Source: an uncultured Bacilli bacterium
GTDB taxonomy: Bacteria; Bacillota_I; Bacilli_A; RF39; UBA660
DNA length: 12,645 bases
Direction: 5' to 3'
Assembly (NCBI GenBank): GCA_947624845.1
Contig: CANQMB010000023.1
Location: forward strand, 1 to 12,645
A program made the position numbers and the translations under genes. The number at the start of each line of letters is the position of its first letter. Position 1 is the stretch's first letter. The notes beneath the pieces are model-generated. The model did no database searches. It was not told where the DNA came from and saw only the letters and a list, made by a program, of their open reading frames with translations. This document shows positions 1 to 7,259 of this stretch, piece by piece.

Positions 1-316
1 TACCTCTTTTTTTCAACAGTTGTTTCAATGTCTTTCCTTCGACATATTCCATAATAATATAGTAAAGTCCGTCATCTTCTCCAACATCATACATCTCTAC
101 AATATTGGGATGAGATAAAGAAGAGGCAGAAAGTGCTTCTCTTTGAAAACGACGAACAAATTTCTCATCTCCAGATAAGTCTCCTCGAAGTATCTTAATT
201 GCTACATTCCGATCTAGGATGGTATCGTAACCAAGGTAGACATTGGCCATGCCTCCTTCTCCAATATTTCTGATAATTTCATAACGGTCATTAATTTTTT
301 GTCCTTTTGTAACCAT
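1..316 (-). CDS. prkC: Ser/Thr protein kinase PrkC (Hanks type), N-terminal 105 residues, cut by window edge
   Basis: Translating the complement from the ATG at 314-316 gives an open frame of 105 residues to the window edge. It begins MVTKGQKINDRYEIIRNIG and shows protein-kinase N-lobe signatures: the glycine-rich loop GEGGMANVYLG (residues 19-29), the ATP-anchoring lysine in VAIKIL (K41), the helix-C glutamate in FQREA (E60), the motif SHPNIV, and the hinge region IIMEYVEGKTL. K41 and E60 sit where Bacillus PrkC has its equivalents. Known PrkC proteins are membrane kinases with extracellular PASTA repeats that sense muropeptides; the catalytic loop, membrane segment and PASTA part lie outside this window. 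The ATG overlaps the prpC stop by one base (TAATG), so the two are translationally coupled. This pairing with a PP2C phosphatase supports PrkC over other kinases. Confidence 0.93.
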   Translation of the reverse strand, partial: MVTKGQKINDRYEIIRNIGEGGMANVYLGYDTILDRNVAIKILRGDLSGDEKFVRRFQREALSASSLSHPNIVEMYDVGEDDGLYYIIMEYVEGKTLKQLLKKRG

Positions 317-1056
317 TAGCGTTCACCTTCTTCTAAGATTAAATACGCAACCGAAATATTATCTGTTCCACCCCTGTTATTTGCTTTTCGAATTAATTTA
401 ATTACGGTATCTTCAATGTCTGTATCTCCTAGCAAAACTCGTTCAATTTGATCTTTGTCCAACATATTAGTTAATCCATCGCTACAAAGAAGAATTTGAC
501 TAATATTCATATCGCAATCAAACACATCGACATCAATTGGATCATTCGCTCCTAAAGCTTTCATCAAAACGTTTTTCTTTGGATGTTCTTTTGCTTCCTC
601 TTTGGTAAGCTCTCCTGCCGAAACTAGTAAATTCACTAGAGTATGATCGTATGTCACTTTTTTTAGTTTTCCATCTTGAACTGCAAAACCACTAGAATCT
701 CCAATATTTCCAAATAAGATATAATCCTTTGTAAGAATGGCTAATACCAAAGTCGTCCCCATTCCTTTACTTTCTGGATGATCTTTTTCATATTGAAAAA
801 TCAACGTATTAATTTCTCTTACACTATCTCGAATCCAATTGACTGCATCCACTTTACTCATATCTAAAAAGGTATCATTAAAATGTTTCCCTAAATAACT
901 AATCGCAATCGATGAAGCGATCTCTCCAGCAGAATGTCCTCCCATTCCATCGGCTACTGCCATCAAATAATCATTTTTGGCATTTTTTACAATAATGACA
1001 CTATCTTCGTTATGATCACGAACTTTTCCAGCATCCGTTAAATAAAAAGATTTCAT
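316..1056 (-). CDS. prpC: PP2C-family Ser/Thr protein phosphatase PrpC (Stp)
   Basis: This 246-residue protein has the whole PP2C (PPM) motif series: RDHNEDS (13-19), VADGMGG (34-40), GMGTTLV (98-104), GNIGDS (116-121), LLCSDGLTNML (189-199) and GGTDNIS (229-235). The metal-binding aspartates D18, D36, D193 and D232 are all present, so a Mn/Mg-dependent phosphatase is expected. The length matches the family (about 250 residues). It is cytosolic; no signal or membrane segment is seen. Its role is to reverse phosphorylation by the neighbouring kinase PrkC. The ATG overlaps the rlmN stop as ATGA, with AAGGAGG just upstream, and its TAA overlaps the prkC start, so the three genes form one coupled unit. 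One oddity is that the usual Arg of the GDSR motif is Ser (GDSS, residue 122). Confidence 0.95.
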   Translation of the reverse strand: MKSFYLTDAGKVRDHNEDSVIIVKNAKNDYLMAVADGMGGHSAGEIASSIAISYLGKHFNDTFLDMSKVDAVNWIRDSVREINTLIFQYEKDHPESKGMGTTLVLAILTKDYILFGNIGDSSGFAVQDGKLKKVTYDHTLVNLLVSAGELTKEEAKEHPKKNVLMKALGANDPIDVDVFDCDMNISQILLCSDGLTNMLDKDQIERVLLGDTDIEDTVIKLIRKANNRGGTDNISVAYLILEEGER

Positions 1057-2072
1057 ACATCCTCCTTCTTACTTCTCAGTTGTCCACAAGCTGCACTGAT
1101 TGTCGTCCCAAATTCTTTTCGGATTGTAACCTGAATTTTATTCTTTTTCAGTATATCATAAAATTTCATAATTTGAAAGGGTTCACTTCTTTTAAATTCA
1201 ATCGCTTCTGTTTGATTATAAGGAATTAAATTTACATAGGCATTCATCCCTCGAATTAATTTAGAAAGCTCTTCAGCACATTCTTTCGTATCGTTGATAT
1301 CTTTTAATAAAATATATTCAAAAGTAAGTCTACGAGATGAATTTTTACTGTATTCTTTTAAAGCTTTCATTAATTCTTTTAACGGATAAACTTTATTGAT
1401 TGGCATCAATTGACTTCGGAGCAAATCATTAGGCGCATGAAGACTAATCGCTAAATTTACAGGATAAGGAAACTTTGAAAATTCTAAAATTTTAGGAACA
1501 ATTCCACAAGTAGAAACAGTAATATGACGAGATCCAATTTGTAATCCTTTCGGATCGTTGATTATTTGAATGAATTTTAATAAATTGTCAAAATTATCAA
1601 AGGGTTCTCCAATTCCCATGATGACAACATGAGAAATTCTAGTTTTTATATCTTCTTCTACTTGTAAAACTTGTTCTACCATCTCTCCTACTTCTAGATT
1701 CCGAACTTTTTTTCTCCGTCCACTTTCACAAAATTTACAGCCCATATTACAACCCACTTGGCTGGAAATACAAATACTATTCCCATAGTCATGTCTCATT
1801 AAAACCGCTTCTACATGTTCTTTATCTTTTAATGAAAAAAGATATTTATTTACTTCTTTTTCTCTTTCTACAGCAACAATTTGAATTTCTCCTAGTGAAA
1901 ATTTCTCTTTCATCTTTTCTAAAGCTTCTTTTTTAATATTGGTAATTTGATCTAAGCTTTTTATTTTTTTCTCATAGAGCCATCGAAACATTTCTTCTGC
2001 ATGATACTTTTTTAAACCAATTTCTAAAAAATAGTCCACAAGTTCTTCTTTGGTTAAATTATAAATACTCAT
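1053..2072 (-). CDS. rlmN: RlmN-type radical SAM rRNA/tRNA adenine-C2 methyltransferase
   Basis: This is a radical-SAM methyltransferase that makes 2-methyladenosine at 23S rRNA A2503, and in some bacteria at tRNA A37. The cluster motif CNMGCKFC (C108, C112 and C115 from the chosen start) binds 4Fe-4S, MGIGEP is the SAM-binding GGE-like motif, and the methyl-carrying cysteine is in AACGQL (C329). The glutamate of VEAVLM fits the family's catalytic Glu. Length is 339 residues. The frame stays open to an ATG at 2085-2087, but that codon is only five bases past the -10 hexamer and would be leaderless at best. The ATG at 2070-2072 has GGATGTGA (close to GGAGGTGA) at good spacing and is preferred. 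After the CxxxCxxC motif the sequence is ESGRRKKVRNL instead of the more usual CATG..G..RNL, a diverged but plausible RlmN. Cfr is less likely given the housekeeping context. Confidence 0.9.
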   Translation of the reverse strand: MSIYNLTKEELVDYFLEIGLKKYHAEEMFRWLYEKKIKSLDQITNIKKEALEKMKEKFSLGEIQIVAVEREKEVNKYLFSLKDKEHVEAVLMRHDYGNSICISSQVGCNMGCKFCESGRRKKVRNLEVGEMVEQVLQVEEDIKTRISHVVIMGIGEPFDNFDNLLKFIQIINDPKGLQIGSRHITVSTCGIVPKILEFSKFPYPVNLAISLHAPNDLLRSQLMPINKVYPLKELMKALKEYSKNSSRRLTFEYILLKDINDTKECAEELSKLIRGMNAYVNLIPYNQTEAIEFKRSEPFQIMKFYDILKKNKIQVTIRKEFGTTISAACGQLRSKKEDV

Positions 2073-2091
2073 CTCTTTCACATCCATTTTT

Positions 2092-2100
2092 ATTATAGCA
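2092..2100 (-). promoter_or_regulatory. Extended -10 promoter of rlmN-prpC-prkC
   Basis: The complement reads TGCTATAAT, a full TATAAT hexamer (2092-2097) with the TG extension. No convincing -35 lies 17 bases upstream (GGCCTT). The predicted transcription start falls about seven bases downstream, around the first in-frame ATG of rlmN, which is one reason for choosing the second ATG. Confidence 0.7.
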
Positions 2101-2135
2101 TAAAAGAGACGATTAAGGCCCCTCGATCTCTTTTA
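2101..2135 (-). terminator. Hairpin at the end of the 244-residue gene, possible terminator
   Basis: The arms TAAAAGAGA and TCTCTTTTA pair perfectly over nine bases; a further CGA/UCG can pair inside after a bulged U, leaving a loop that contains the TAA of the upstream gene. The run of T after the stem is short (TTTT then A), so termination may be partial. The arms are nearly symmetrical. The rlmN promoter follows at once. Confidence 0.45.
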
Positions 2136-2847
2136 TTTTTCCAAAATTTGTATATGTAATTTCTATGTGAACATCTGTATCTACTTTTTCTTTTTGTAAA
2201 TAGTAATTCTCAATATTATAAAGAAGTCCCACTATATTTTTATTTTCATCTAGACGGACAATGATTTCATTTTCACTGGAATTTCCTATAAAGTTTTCTT
2301 TAAAAATATTTTTGATCTCTTCTGTCGTTAAAGAAAATTTCAATTCATTTTTACCATTTTGATATTCAGTTTTGGAAACAAAGGTAGCTTTCTCTAAAAG
2401 TGTTTTGATTTTTTCTACATCATAAAACTCTTTTAGTTGATAGGGATTTTCTGTTTGAATCCACTGTCCATTGACTTCTTCTACAAATAAACTTCCCTCG
2501 CGAAAATATCTTTTAGAAGCATCTTTTCCAATCATTTGAAACATTTCTTGATTTTTTAAATGATCTCCTTCATATAAAGAGATATTTGTTCCAATCGTTA
2601 TTAAATATTTATAGTGATAATTTTCATTTTCTAACAAATCTAATTTATACTGATAATTTACTTCATTGAGCAATTGTTCTTTTTCTGTTTTTAAATGAGA
2701 ATCTGGTCTTGAAGTACGAAATAAAATCGCAATCACAATGAAAAAAATGACATAAAAAGCAAAGAAAAGAACTGCTTTTCCTCGTTCTGTTTGAAAAAAT
2801 TCTCTATATTTTGAACTCTTTTCTTCTTTTTCTGGCTTTTCTTTCAT
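2113..2847 (-). CDS. Hypothetical single-pass membrane protein, 244 residues
   Basis: I do not recognise this protein. It has a charged N-terminus (about 22 residues, rich in Lys and Glu), one hydrophobic helix at about residues 23-43 (GKAVLFFAFYVIFFIVIAIL), then about 200 hydrophilic residues. RT follows the helix and Lys-rich sequence precedes it; a cytosolic N-terminus with an extracellular C-terminal domain is the likely layout. The soluble part alternates short strands and charged turns, has no cysteine, and carries no enzyme motif I can name. The ATG at 2845-2847 has AGGTG upstream and lies eight bases after the fmt stop, so it is probably co-transcribed with fmt. In Bacillus this position (between fmt and rlmN) holds rsmB; this protein is unrelated to that methyltransferase. 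It is probably a real gene, because of the ribosome site, the coherent domain layout and the downstream hairpin. Confidence 0.8.
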   Translation of the reverse strand: MKEKPEKEEKSSKYREFFQTERGKAVLFFAFYVIFFIVIAILFRTSRPDSHLKTEKEQLLNEVNYQYKLDLLENENYHYKYLITIGTNISLYEGDHLKNQEMFQMIGKDASKRYFREGSLFVEEVNGQWIQTENPYQLKEFYDVEKIKTLLEKATFVSKTEYQNGKNELKFSLTTEEIKNIFKENFIGNSSENEIIVRLDENKNIVGLLYNIENYYLQKEKVDTDVHIEITYTNFGKIKEIEGP

Positions 2848-2855
2848 TTAAACAC

Positions 2856-3788
2856 CTACTCTGCGACGAAATCTTTTAATTTTTCTTTCGGAATTCCATT
2901 GATAAAATCTTTCGCTTTCATCTTCTTTTTTCCTTCGGGTTTTACTTCTTGAATGATAATTTCTAGATCCTTGCAATAAATTCCAATTCCATCTTTATAA
3001 ATTCCACTAAGGGATCCAATTTTTTGATCTGTTCTTCTTTTTTCTCCAATATAAGCTTGATATACTTTTAAAATTTTATGATTCCAAAGAAGATAGGCCC
3101 CGGGTTCTTCTGAGAGCCCTCGAATATGATTCCATACTTCTTTAGCACTTTTTTCTAAATTTAATTTTTCATCTTCTTTTTTTATTGTATAGGCATAAGT
3201 CGCTTTCTTTTCATCTTGTTTGATTCTTTCGTTTTCCCCTTTAAAAATAAGCGGAAGCGTTTTTAATAACAATTCTTTTCCGGTGATACTTAATTTTTTT
3301 TGTAAAGATTCTAAATTGTCTGTTTCACTGATTTTTACTTCTTCCTGCGTGATGATGTCTCCCGTATCCATCTTTTCATCCATATACATAATTGTTATTC
3401 CTGTTTTTTCATGGCCTTCCATGAGTGCTTTATGAATTGGAGCCCCACCTCGAAGTAGAGGGAGCAAAGAGGCATGAACATTAATGCACCCATCCTTTGG
3501 AAAATTTAGTACTTCTTTTGGAATGATTTGTCCATAGGCACAAGTGACAATCATATCTGGTTGATAAGATAAAATTTCTTCATAATCTTCTTTAATTTTT
3601 ATTGGTTGTAAGACTGGAATTTTATTTTTTAAAGCGAGCTGTTTTACTTGGGAAGGAACCAGTTCTTGTTTTCTTCCGATTCTCCTATCGGGTTGAGTAA
3701 CAACAGCAACTACTTCATAATTTTCAATTAATCCTTCTAAAACGGGAACACTAAATTCTGGTGTCCCCATAAAAATAATCTTCTTCAT
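2856..3788 (-). CDS. fmt: Methionyl-tRNA formyltransferase
   Basis: Fmt formylates initiator Met-tRNA with 10-formyl-tetrahydrofolate. From the ATG at 3786-3788 the protein has 310 residues, the usual family length. It opens MKKIIFMGTPEFSV, the standard Fmt start. The formyltransferase domain has INVHASLLP (catalytic N103 and H105), RGGAPI, and MDTGDI with the catalytic aspartate (D141). The C-terminal tRNA-binding domain follows from about residue 200. An in-frame ATG nine bases earlier (3795-3797) overlaps the previous gene's stop as ATGA. The later ATG is preferred because AAGGA sits eight bases before it and homologues begin there. The usual partner gene def (peptide deformylase) is not adjacent and not in this window. 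fmt lies five bases after the upstream gene, in one operon. Confidence 0.96.
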   Translation of the reverse strand: MKKIIFMGTPEFSVPVLEGLIENYEVVAVVTQPDRRIGRKQELVPSQVKQLALKNKIPVLQPIKIKEDYEEILSYQPDMIVTCAYGQIIPKEVLNFPKDGCINVHASLLPLLRGGAPIHKALMEGHEKTGITIMYMDEKMDTGDIITQEEVKISETDNLESLQKKLSITGKELLLKTLPLIFKGENERIKQDEKKATYAYTIKKEDEKLNLEKSAKEVWNHIRGLSEEPGAYLLWNHKILKVYQAYIGEKRRTDQKIGSLSGIYKDGIGIYCKDLEIIIQEVKPEGKKKMKAKDFINGIPKEKLKDFVAE

Positions 3789-3793
3789 TATTC

Positions 3794-4981
3794 TCATCCT
3801 TTATACATTGCAAATATAATTGTCACAATTACACCTAAAGCAATTAACAAAATGCCAAGTAAGGCCAGTGCAGAAGCACTTCCGTAAGCATTGGCTACTT
3901 CCATTCGTAAATTGATGTTTTCTTCAATTTCTTCCTGCTCTTTCTCATTTGGAATTTCTTCTTGATAATCTATATTACTATGTGTCATTTCTTGATAGTT
4001 CGGAAGATGAACAATTTCTATATCTTCTCTAGCAATGGGTGTATATCTTTTGAAATCTTCTATTCTCGTTTCTAAAATTTGACCAATTAGATAAGAGAGA
4101 TCCTCTTTTTCAGCCATTTCTAATATTTTTCTGTAATCTTTCAAATAATTTTGATCGACACTTTTTCTTTTTATGAACGAAAACGTAATTTTAGAATCCG
4201 TTACTTGGAAGTTTTTCCACTCTTCTAGAAAAGCGGTTAATACTTTTTTGGATTCCTGATTGGAAAGATTGAAATCCAAGCATAGTTGTTCCATATTTTC
4301 TTTCGCTTTTTTAAAATCTCTTCTAAAATAGGCTCCTCGATCATATTTTTTCTCATTTTTCATCCAAGGAGAAAGAGAAGTCAAATTCGCAAGTGAAAAA
4401 GGTGCCATCAAAGCACGATGGTATGCCAAAAGTGGAGAATCCGTCAAAAGAAAGAATGGATCTTCCTCTTTTAAAAAACCAGGTTCTTTTTGATTTAAGA
4501 TTTCAAAATTTTCCAAGAAGGGAAGATTCTCTTTTCTATCGAGTCCTCGTTCCATAATTTGAAATGAATCTCGTTCAGGGAAGGCATAAAACAAATACCC
4601 TTCCGTGATATACCGATTGTATATATAAGAGAGAATCTTTCTCTTTGAATCCACTTCTTCCATCTGCTCTTCTTCTATTTTTAGGGTAACTGCTGTAATT
4701 TTTCCTAAAAGTCGATGCACGCCCTCTTCAAAATCATGTTGATTTTCACATTTTTTCATAAATCTTCTCAACTGTGCCACATATTCATCAATCAAATCAT
4801 CAAAATCAAACAAAATACTGTATTTGATAATAGCATCCATTGCTAAAAGTAAACCATATTCCTTTTCTGGATAACTTTTTTCCCCGTTCATTTCTGGTGA
4901 TATTTTACCAAAACGATCATCGGTTAACACTTCATATAAAAACTCACGAACATCTGCTCGTCTTAAAAGATTTTCTAGCAA
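3794..4981 (-). CDS. Hypothetical C-terminally membrane-anchored protein, 395 residues
   Basis: I do not recognise this protein with certainty. There is no N-terminal signal peptide. A mostly helical N-terminal part (1-120) is followed by a mixed region (120-330), an acidic linker rich in Glu (340-360), and one hydrophobic helix at about 368-391 ending MYKG. That suggests a tail-anchored protein with a cytosolic body. The mixed region has, in order, YLFYAFPERDSFQIMERGL (129-147), FFLLTDSPLLAYHRAL (176-191) and AREDIEIVHLP (317-327). This order loosely resembles ADP-ribosyltransferase-fold proteins (a first strand with a following I..GL helix, a lTdsp..A strand-helix, a late e.I..v strand). 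That is inference only; the catalytic residues cannot be assigned. The start is TTG at 4979-4981 with AAGGTGAT upstream; no ATG lies nearby in frame. It ends with TGA. It has its own promoter after priA and continues into fmt, in the place where def is found in Bacillus. Confidence 0.8.
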   Translation of the reverse strand: MLENLLRRADVREFLYEVLTDDRFGKISPEMNGEKSYPEKEYGLLLAMDAIIKYSILFDFDDLIDEYVAQLRRFMKKCENQHDFEEGVHRLLGKITAVTLKIEEEQMEEVDSKRKILSYIYNRYITEGYLFYAFPERDSFQIMERGLDRKENLPFLENFEILNQKEPGFLKEEDPFFLLTDSPLLAYHRALMAPFSLANLTSLSPWMKNEKKYDRGAYFRRDFKKAKENMEQLCLDFNLSNQESKKVLTAFLEEWKNFQVTDSKITFSFIKRKSVDQNYLKDYRKILEMAEKEDLSYLIGQILETRIEDFKRYTPIAREDIEIVHLPNYQEMTHSNIDYQEEIPNEKEQEEIEENINLRMEVANAYGSASALALLGILLIALGVIVTIIFAMYKG

Positions 4982-5006
4982 AATATCACCTTCAATCCTT
5001 AATAGA

Positions 5007-5035
5007 AGTATATCAAAAACTACATTATTTTACAA
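5007..5035 (-). promoter_or_regulatory. Promoter before the 395-residue gene and fmt
   Basis: On the complement, TTGTAA (5030-5035) is spaced 17 bases from TATACT (5007-5012), which also carries the extended TG (TGATATACT). The -35 begins two bases after the priA stop. A start near 5000 would give a short leader of about 20 bases carrying AAGGTGAT. This lets the following genes be expressed apart from priA. Confidence 0.65.
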
Positions 5036-5037
5036 TA

Positions 5038-7197
5038 TTAGAAATGAATCGGATTCAAATTAATGTCTACTTTTATCAATTTTTGACTTTTATAGTGTTC
5101 CTCTAAGCGTTGTAACGTATCATATAGGGCTTCCTCCTGTTGATATTTTAAAATAATTCCATAGCGATAAGTATCTTTCACTTTAAAAACATAGGCTGGA
5201 GATGGGCCTAAAATTATAGTATGATGTAAATATTTTTCTAAACTTTTTTTTATTTTTAAGGCTTCTTTTTCTAATAAAGTATAATCTTTACTACTTAATT
5301 TTATGTATACCAGATAATAGTATGGGGGATATTTTAACTGTTTTCGAATCTGCATTTCCTGTTGATAAAATTTATAGTAATCATGATTTTTTACATCGGC
5401 AATCGCATAGTGATTGGGATTAAAAGTTTGAATAATTACTTCTCCTTTTTTGTGACTTCGACCACTTCTTCCTGCTACTTGTAGGAGCAGATCAAAAGTG
5501 TTTTCACTGCTTCTAAAATCAGGAATATTTAAGGAAGTATCTGCATTAATGACACCAACTAAAGTCACATTTTCAAAATCCAATCCCTTGGCTACAATCT
5601 GTGTTCCTAGCAAAAGATCATATTCGTGATTTTTAAAAGACTCGATCATTTTTCTATGCATGCCCTTTTTACTCGTCGTATCGATATCCATTCGTAAAAT
5701 TTTTCGTTCTGGAAAAATCTTTTTTAAATCTTCCTCTATTTTTTGAGTCCCCATTCCCAAATTGGATAATGATTTTTCATGACAATGAGGACAACTATCC
5801 TGTACTTTTGTGGCATATCCACAATAGTGACATCTGAGAACGGAGGATGTTTTATGATAGGTTAAAGTAATATCACAGTGAGGACACTTCATTGTATAGC
5901 CACAATTTTTACAAGTCACAAAAGAAGCGTACCCTCTACGATTTAATAATAAAATCACCTGCTCTCCTCGATTGAATGTTTCGTTTATTTTTTCTAATAA
6001 AACTCTAGAAAAGTAACTATGACTTTTTTTCATTTCTTGATTCATATCTACGATGGTTACTTCTGGAAGTGCCTGCTTATGAACACGATTGGGTAACACC
6101 AATAAATGGTAGCGCTTTTTTAAAGCTCTGGCAAAAGAATCTAGAGATGGAGTTGCACTTCCTAAAATTACTGGACAATGATGATACTCTGCTCTTTTTT
6201 TGGCAATATCAATGGCACTATAATGAGGCGTTGAATCCTCTTGTTTATAAGAGTCACTATGTTCTTCATCGACAATAATCATTCCTATATTTTGAAAGGG
6301 AGCGAAAACAGCACTTCTAGCACCAATCACAATTTTTGCTTCTCCTCGATAAATTCTTCTCCATTCATCATATCTTTCTCCATCCGATAAAGCACTATGT
6401 AACGCTGCAATTTGATTTCCAAAACGCTTCGAAAAACGTTCAATCATTTGTGGAGTTAAAGAAATTTCAGGAACTAATACAATACTTGTTTTTCCTTTTT
6501 TTAAAGCTTGTTCAATTAATTCCATATAAACTTCTGTTTTTCCACTTCCCGTAACTCCCCACAGCAAATAAGTTTTCGCTCCTTCTTTTTCCACTGTACG
6601 AACGACTTTTTGTTGATCTTCCGTTAGTGGTGGCTTTATATCTTCCTTCTTTTCGTAAGAAAGACGATAACTTTCTTTCTGAAGGGGAATTAAAGCTTGT
6701 TTTGTAAGGAGTGTCTTCAAACTACTTGGAGAAATTTCCATTAATTTTTTTCTACTGACAACTTCTTGATTTAAAAAACAGTCCAAGATTTTTTTTTGAG
6801 TTGAATTGGGGATGAATTCTATTTTTTCATTCAAACGATAATACGTTTCATATTTTTTATGAATCTGGGTTCCTTTTTTCGCTTTTAAGGCTTTAGGAAG
6901 CATCACCTGATAACAACTGATCAAAGGAGAAAGGGTCTCTTTTTTTATATATTTTCCAAGAGATAAAAGTTCCTCATTTAAAGTAATTTCCTCTTCTATT
7001 ACCGCGATAATTTCTTTTAATTCTACGGAAGAAGAATCTTTGATAGCTAAGACAAATCCTTCTAACTTACGAGAAGAAAATGGAACTTCTACTCGAACTC
7101 CTATTTTTATTTTTTCTTCAAGTTGAGGAGGAATCTGATAATCAAATAAACGATCTATATTTTTAGTTGGTAATTCTACTAAAACACTGGCAACCAT
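5038..7197 (-). CDS. priA: Primosomal protein N', replication restart helicase PriA
   Basis: PriA recognises stalled or D-loop forks and starts reloading of the replicative helicase; it is a 3'-to-5' superfamily 2 helicase. The 719 residues show an N-terminal DNA-binding region (1-110), Walker A GVTGSGKT (214-221), the DEEH box (310-313), SAT (347-349), a zinc region with eight cysteines in four pairs (429/432, 438/441, 456/459, 469/472), and the helicase motif QVAGRSGR (573-580). All key residues are present. It is somewhat shorter than the Bacillus protein (about 805). The ATG at 7195-7197 has AAGGAGGAAG upstream. It has its own promoter right after the thrS terminator. No terminator is seen after it, and the next promoter begins two bases from its stop, so readthrough to fmt is likely. 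Confidence 0.97.
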   Translation of the reverse strand: MVASVLVELPTKNIDRLFDYQIPPQLEEKIKIGVRVEVPFSSRKLEGFVLAIKDSSSVELKEIIAVIEEEITLNEELLSLGKYIKKETLSPLISCYQVMLPKALKAKKGTQIHKKYETYYRLNEKIEFIPNSTQKKILDCFLNQEVVSRKKLMEISPSSLKTLLTKQALIPLQKESYRLSYEKKEDIKPPLTEDQQKVVRTVEKEGAKTYLLWGVTGSGKTEVYMELIEQALKKGKTSIVLVPEISLTPQMIERFSKRFGNQIAALHSALSDGERYDEWRRIYRGEAKIVIGARSAVFAPFQNIGMIIVDEEHSDSYKQEDSTPHYSAIDIAKKRAEYHHCPVILGSATPSLDSFARALKKRYHLLVLPNRVHKQALPEVTIVDMNQEMKKSHSYFSRVLLEKINETFNRGEQVILLLNRRGYASFVTCKNCGYTMKCPHCDITLTYHKTSSVLRCHYCGYATKVQDSCPHCHEKSLSNLGMGTQKIEEDLKKIFPERKILRMDIDTTSKKGMHRKMIESFKNHEYDLLLGTQIVAKGLDFENVTLVGVINADTSLNIPDFRSSENTFDLLLQVAGRSGRSHKKGEVIIQTFNPNHYAIADVKNHDYYKFYQQEMQIRKQLKYPPYYYLVYIKLSSKDYTLLEKEALKIKKSLEKYLHHTIILGPSPAYVFKVKDTYRYGIILKYQQEEALYDTLQRLEEHYKSQKLIKVDINLNPIHF

Positions 7198-7216
7198 AAT
7201 CTTCCTCCTTTTATTT

Positions 7217-7225
7217 ATTATAGCA
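7217..7225 (-). promoter_or_regulatory. Extended -10 promoter of priA
   Basis: The complement reads TGCTATAAT, the same nine bases as the rlmN promoter. The hexamer is 7217-7222. The -35 position lies inside the thrS terminator stem and has no good match. A short leader of about 15 bases carrying AAGGAGG leads to the priA ATG. Confidence 0.7.
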
Positions 7226-7230
7226 CAAAT

Positions 7231-7258
7231 AAAAAAAGAAAAGATAAAATCTTCTCTT
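7231..7258 (-). terminator. Rho-independent terminator of the thrS operon
   Basis: The arms AAGAGAAGAT and ATCTTTTCTT pair over ten bases (one G-U) around a TTT loop at 7236-7258, ending in a run of seven T. The stem begins two bases after the thrS TAA. It is AU-rich but well placed. Confidence 0.75.
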
Positions 7259-7259
7259 C

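Noticed and set aside
3220..3435. Plus-strand frame of 71 codons
   Set aside because: It is antisense to fmt, whose motifs are unmistakable; it is low-complexity and has no ribosome site.
3789..3797. Upstream ATG of fmt overlapping the previous stop as ATGA
   Set aside because: Fmt proteins begin at the second ATG (MKKIIFMGTP), which has AAGGA at proper spacing; coupling through ATGA remains possible but less likely.
4840..5106. Plus-strand frame of 88 codons
   Set aside because: It is antisense to the 395-residue gene, its promoter and the end of priA. The composition follows from the reverse of the coding strand.
6069..6554. Two plus-strand frames within priA
   Set aside because: Both are antisense to the PriA helicase core and are explained by the codon bias of that gene.
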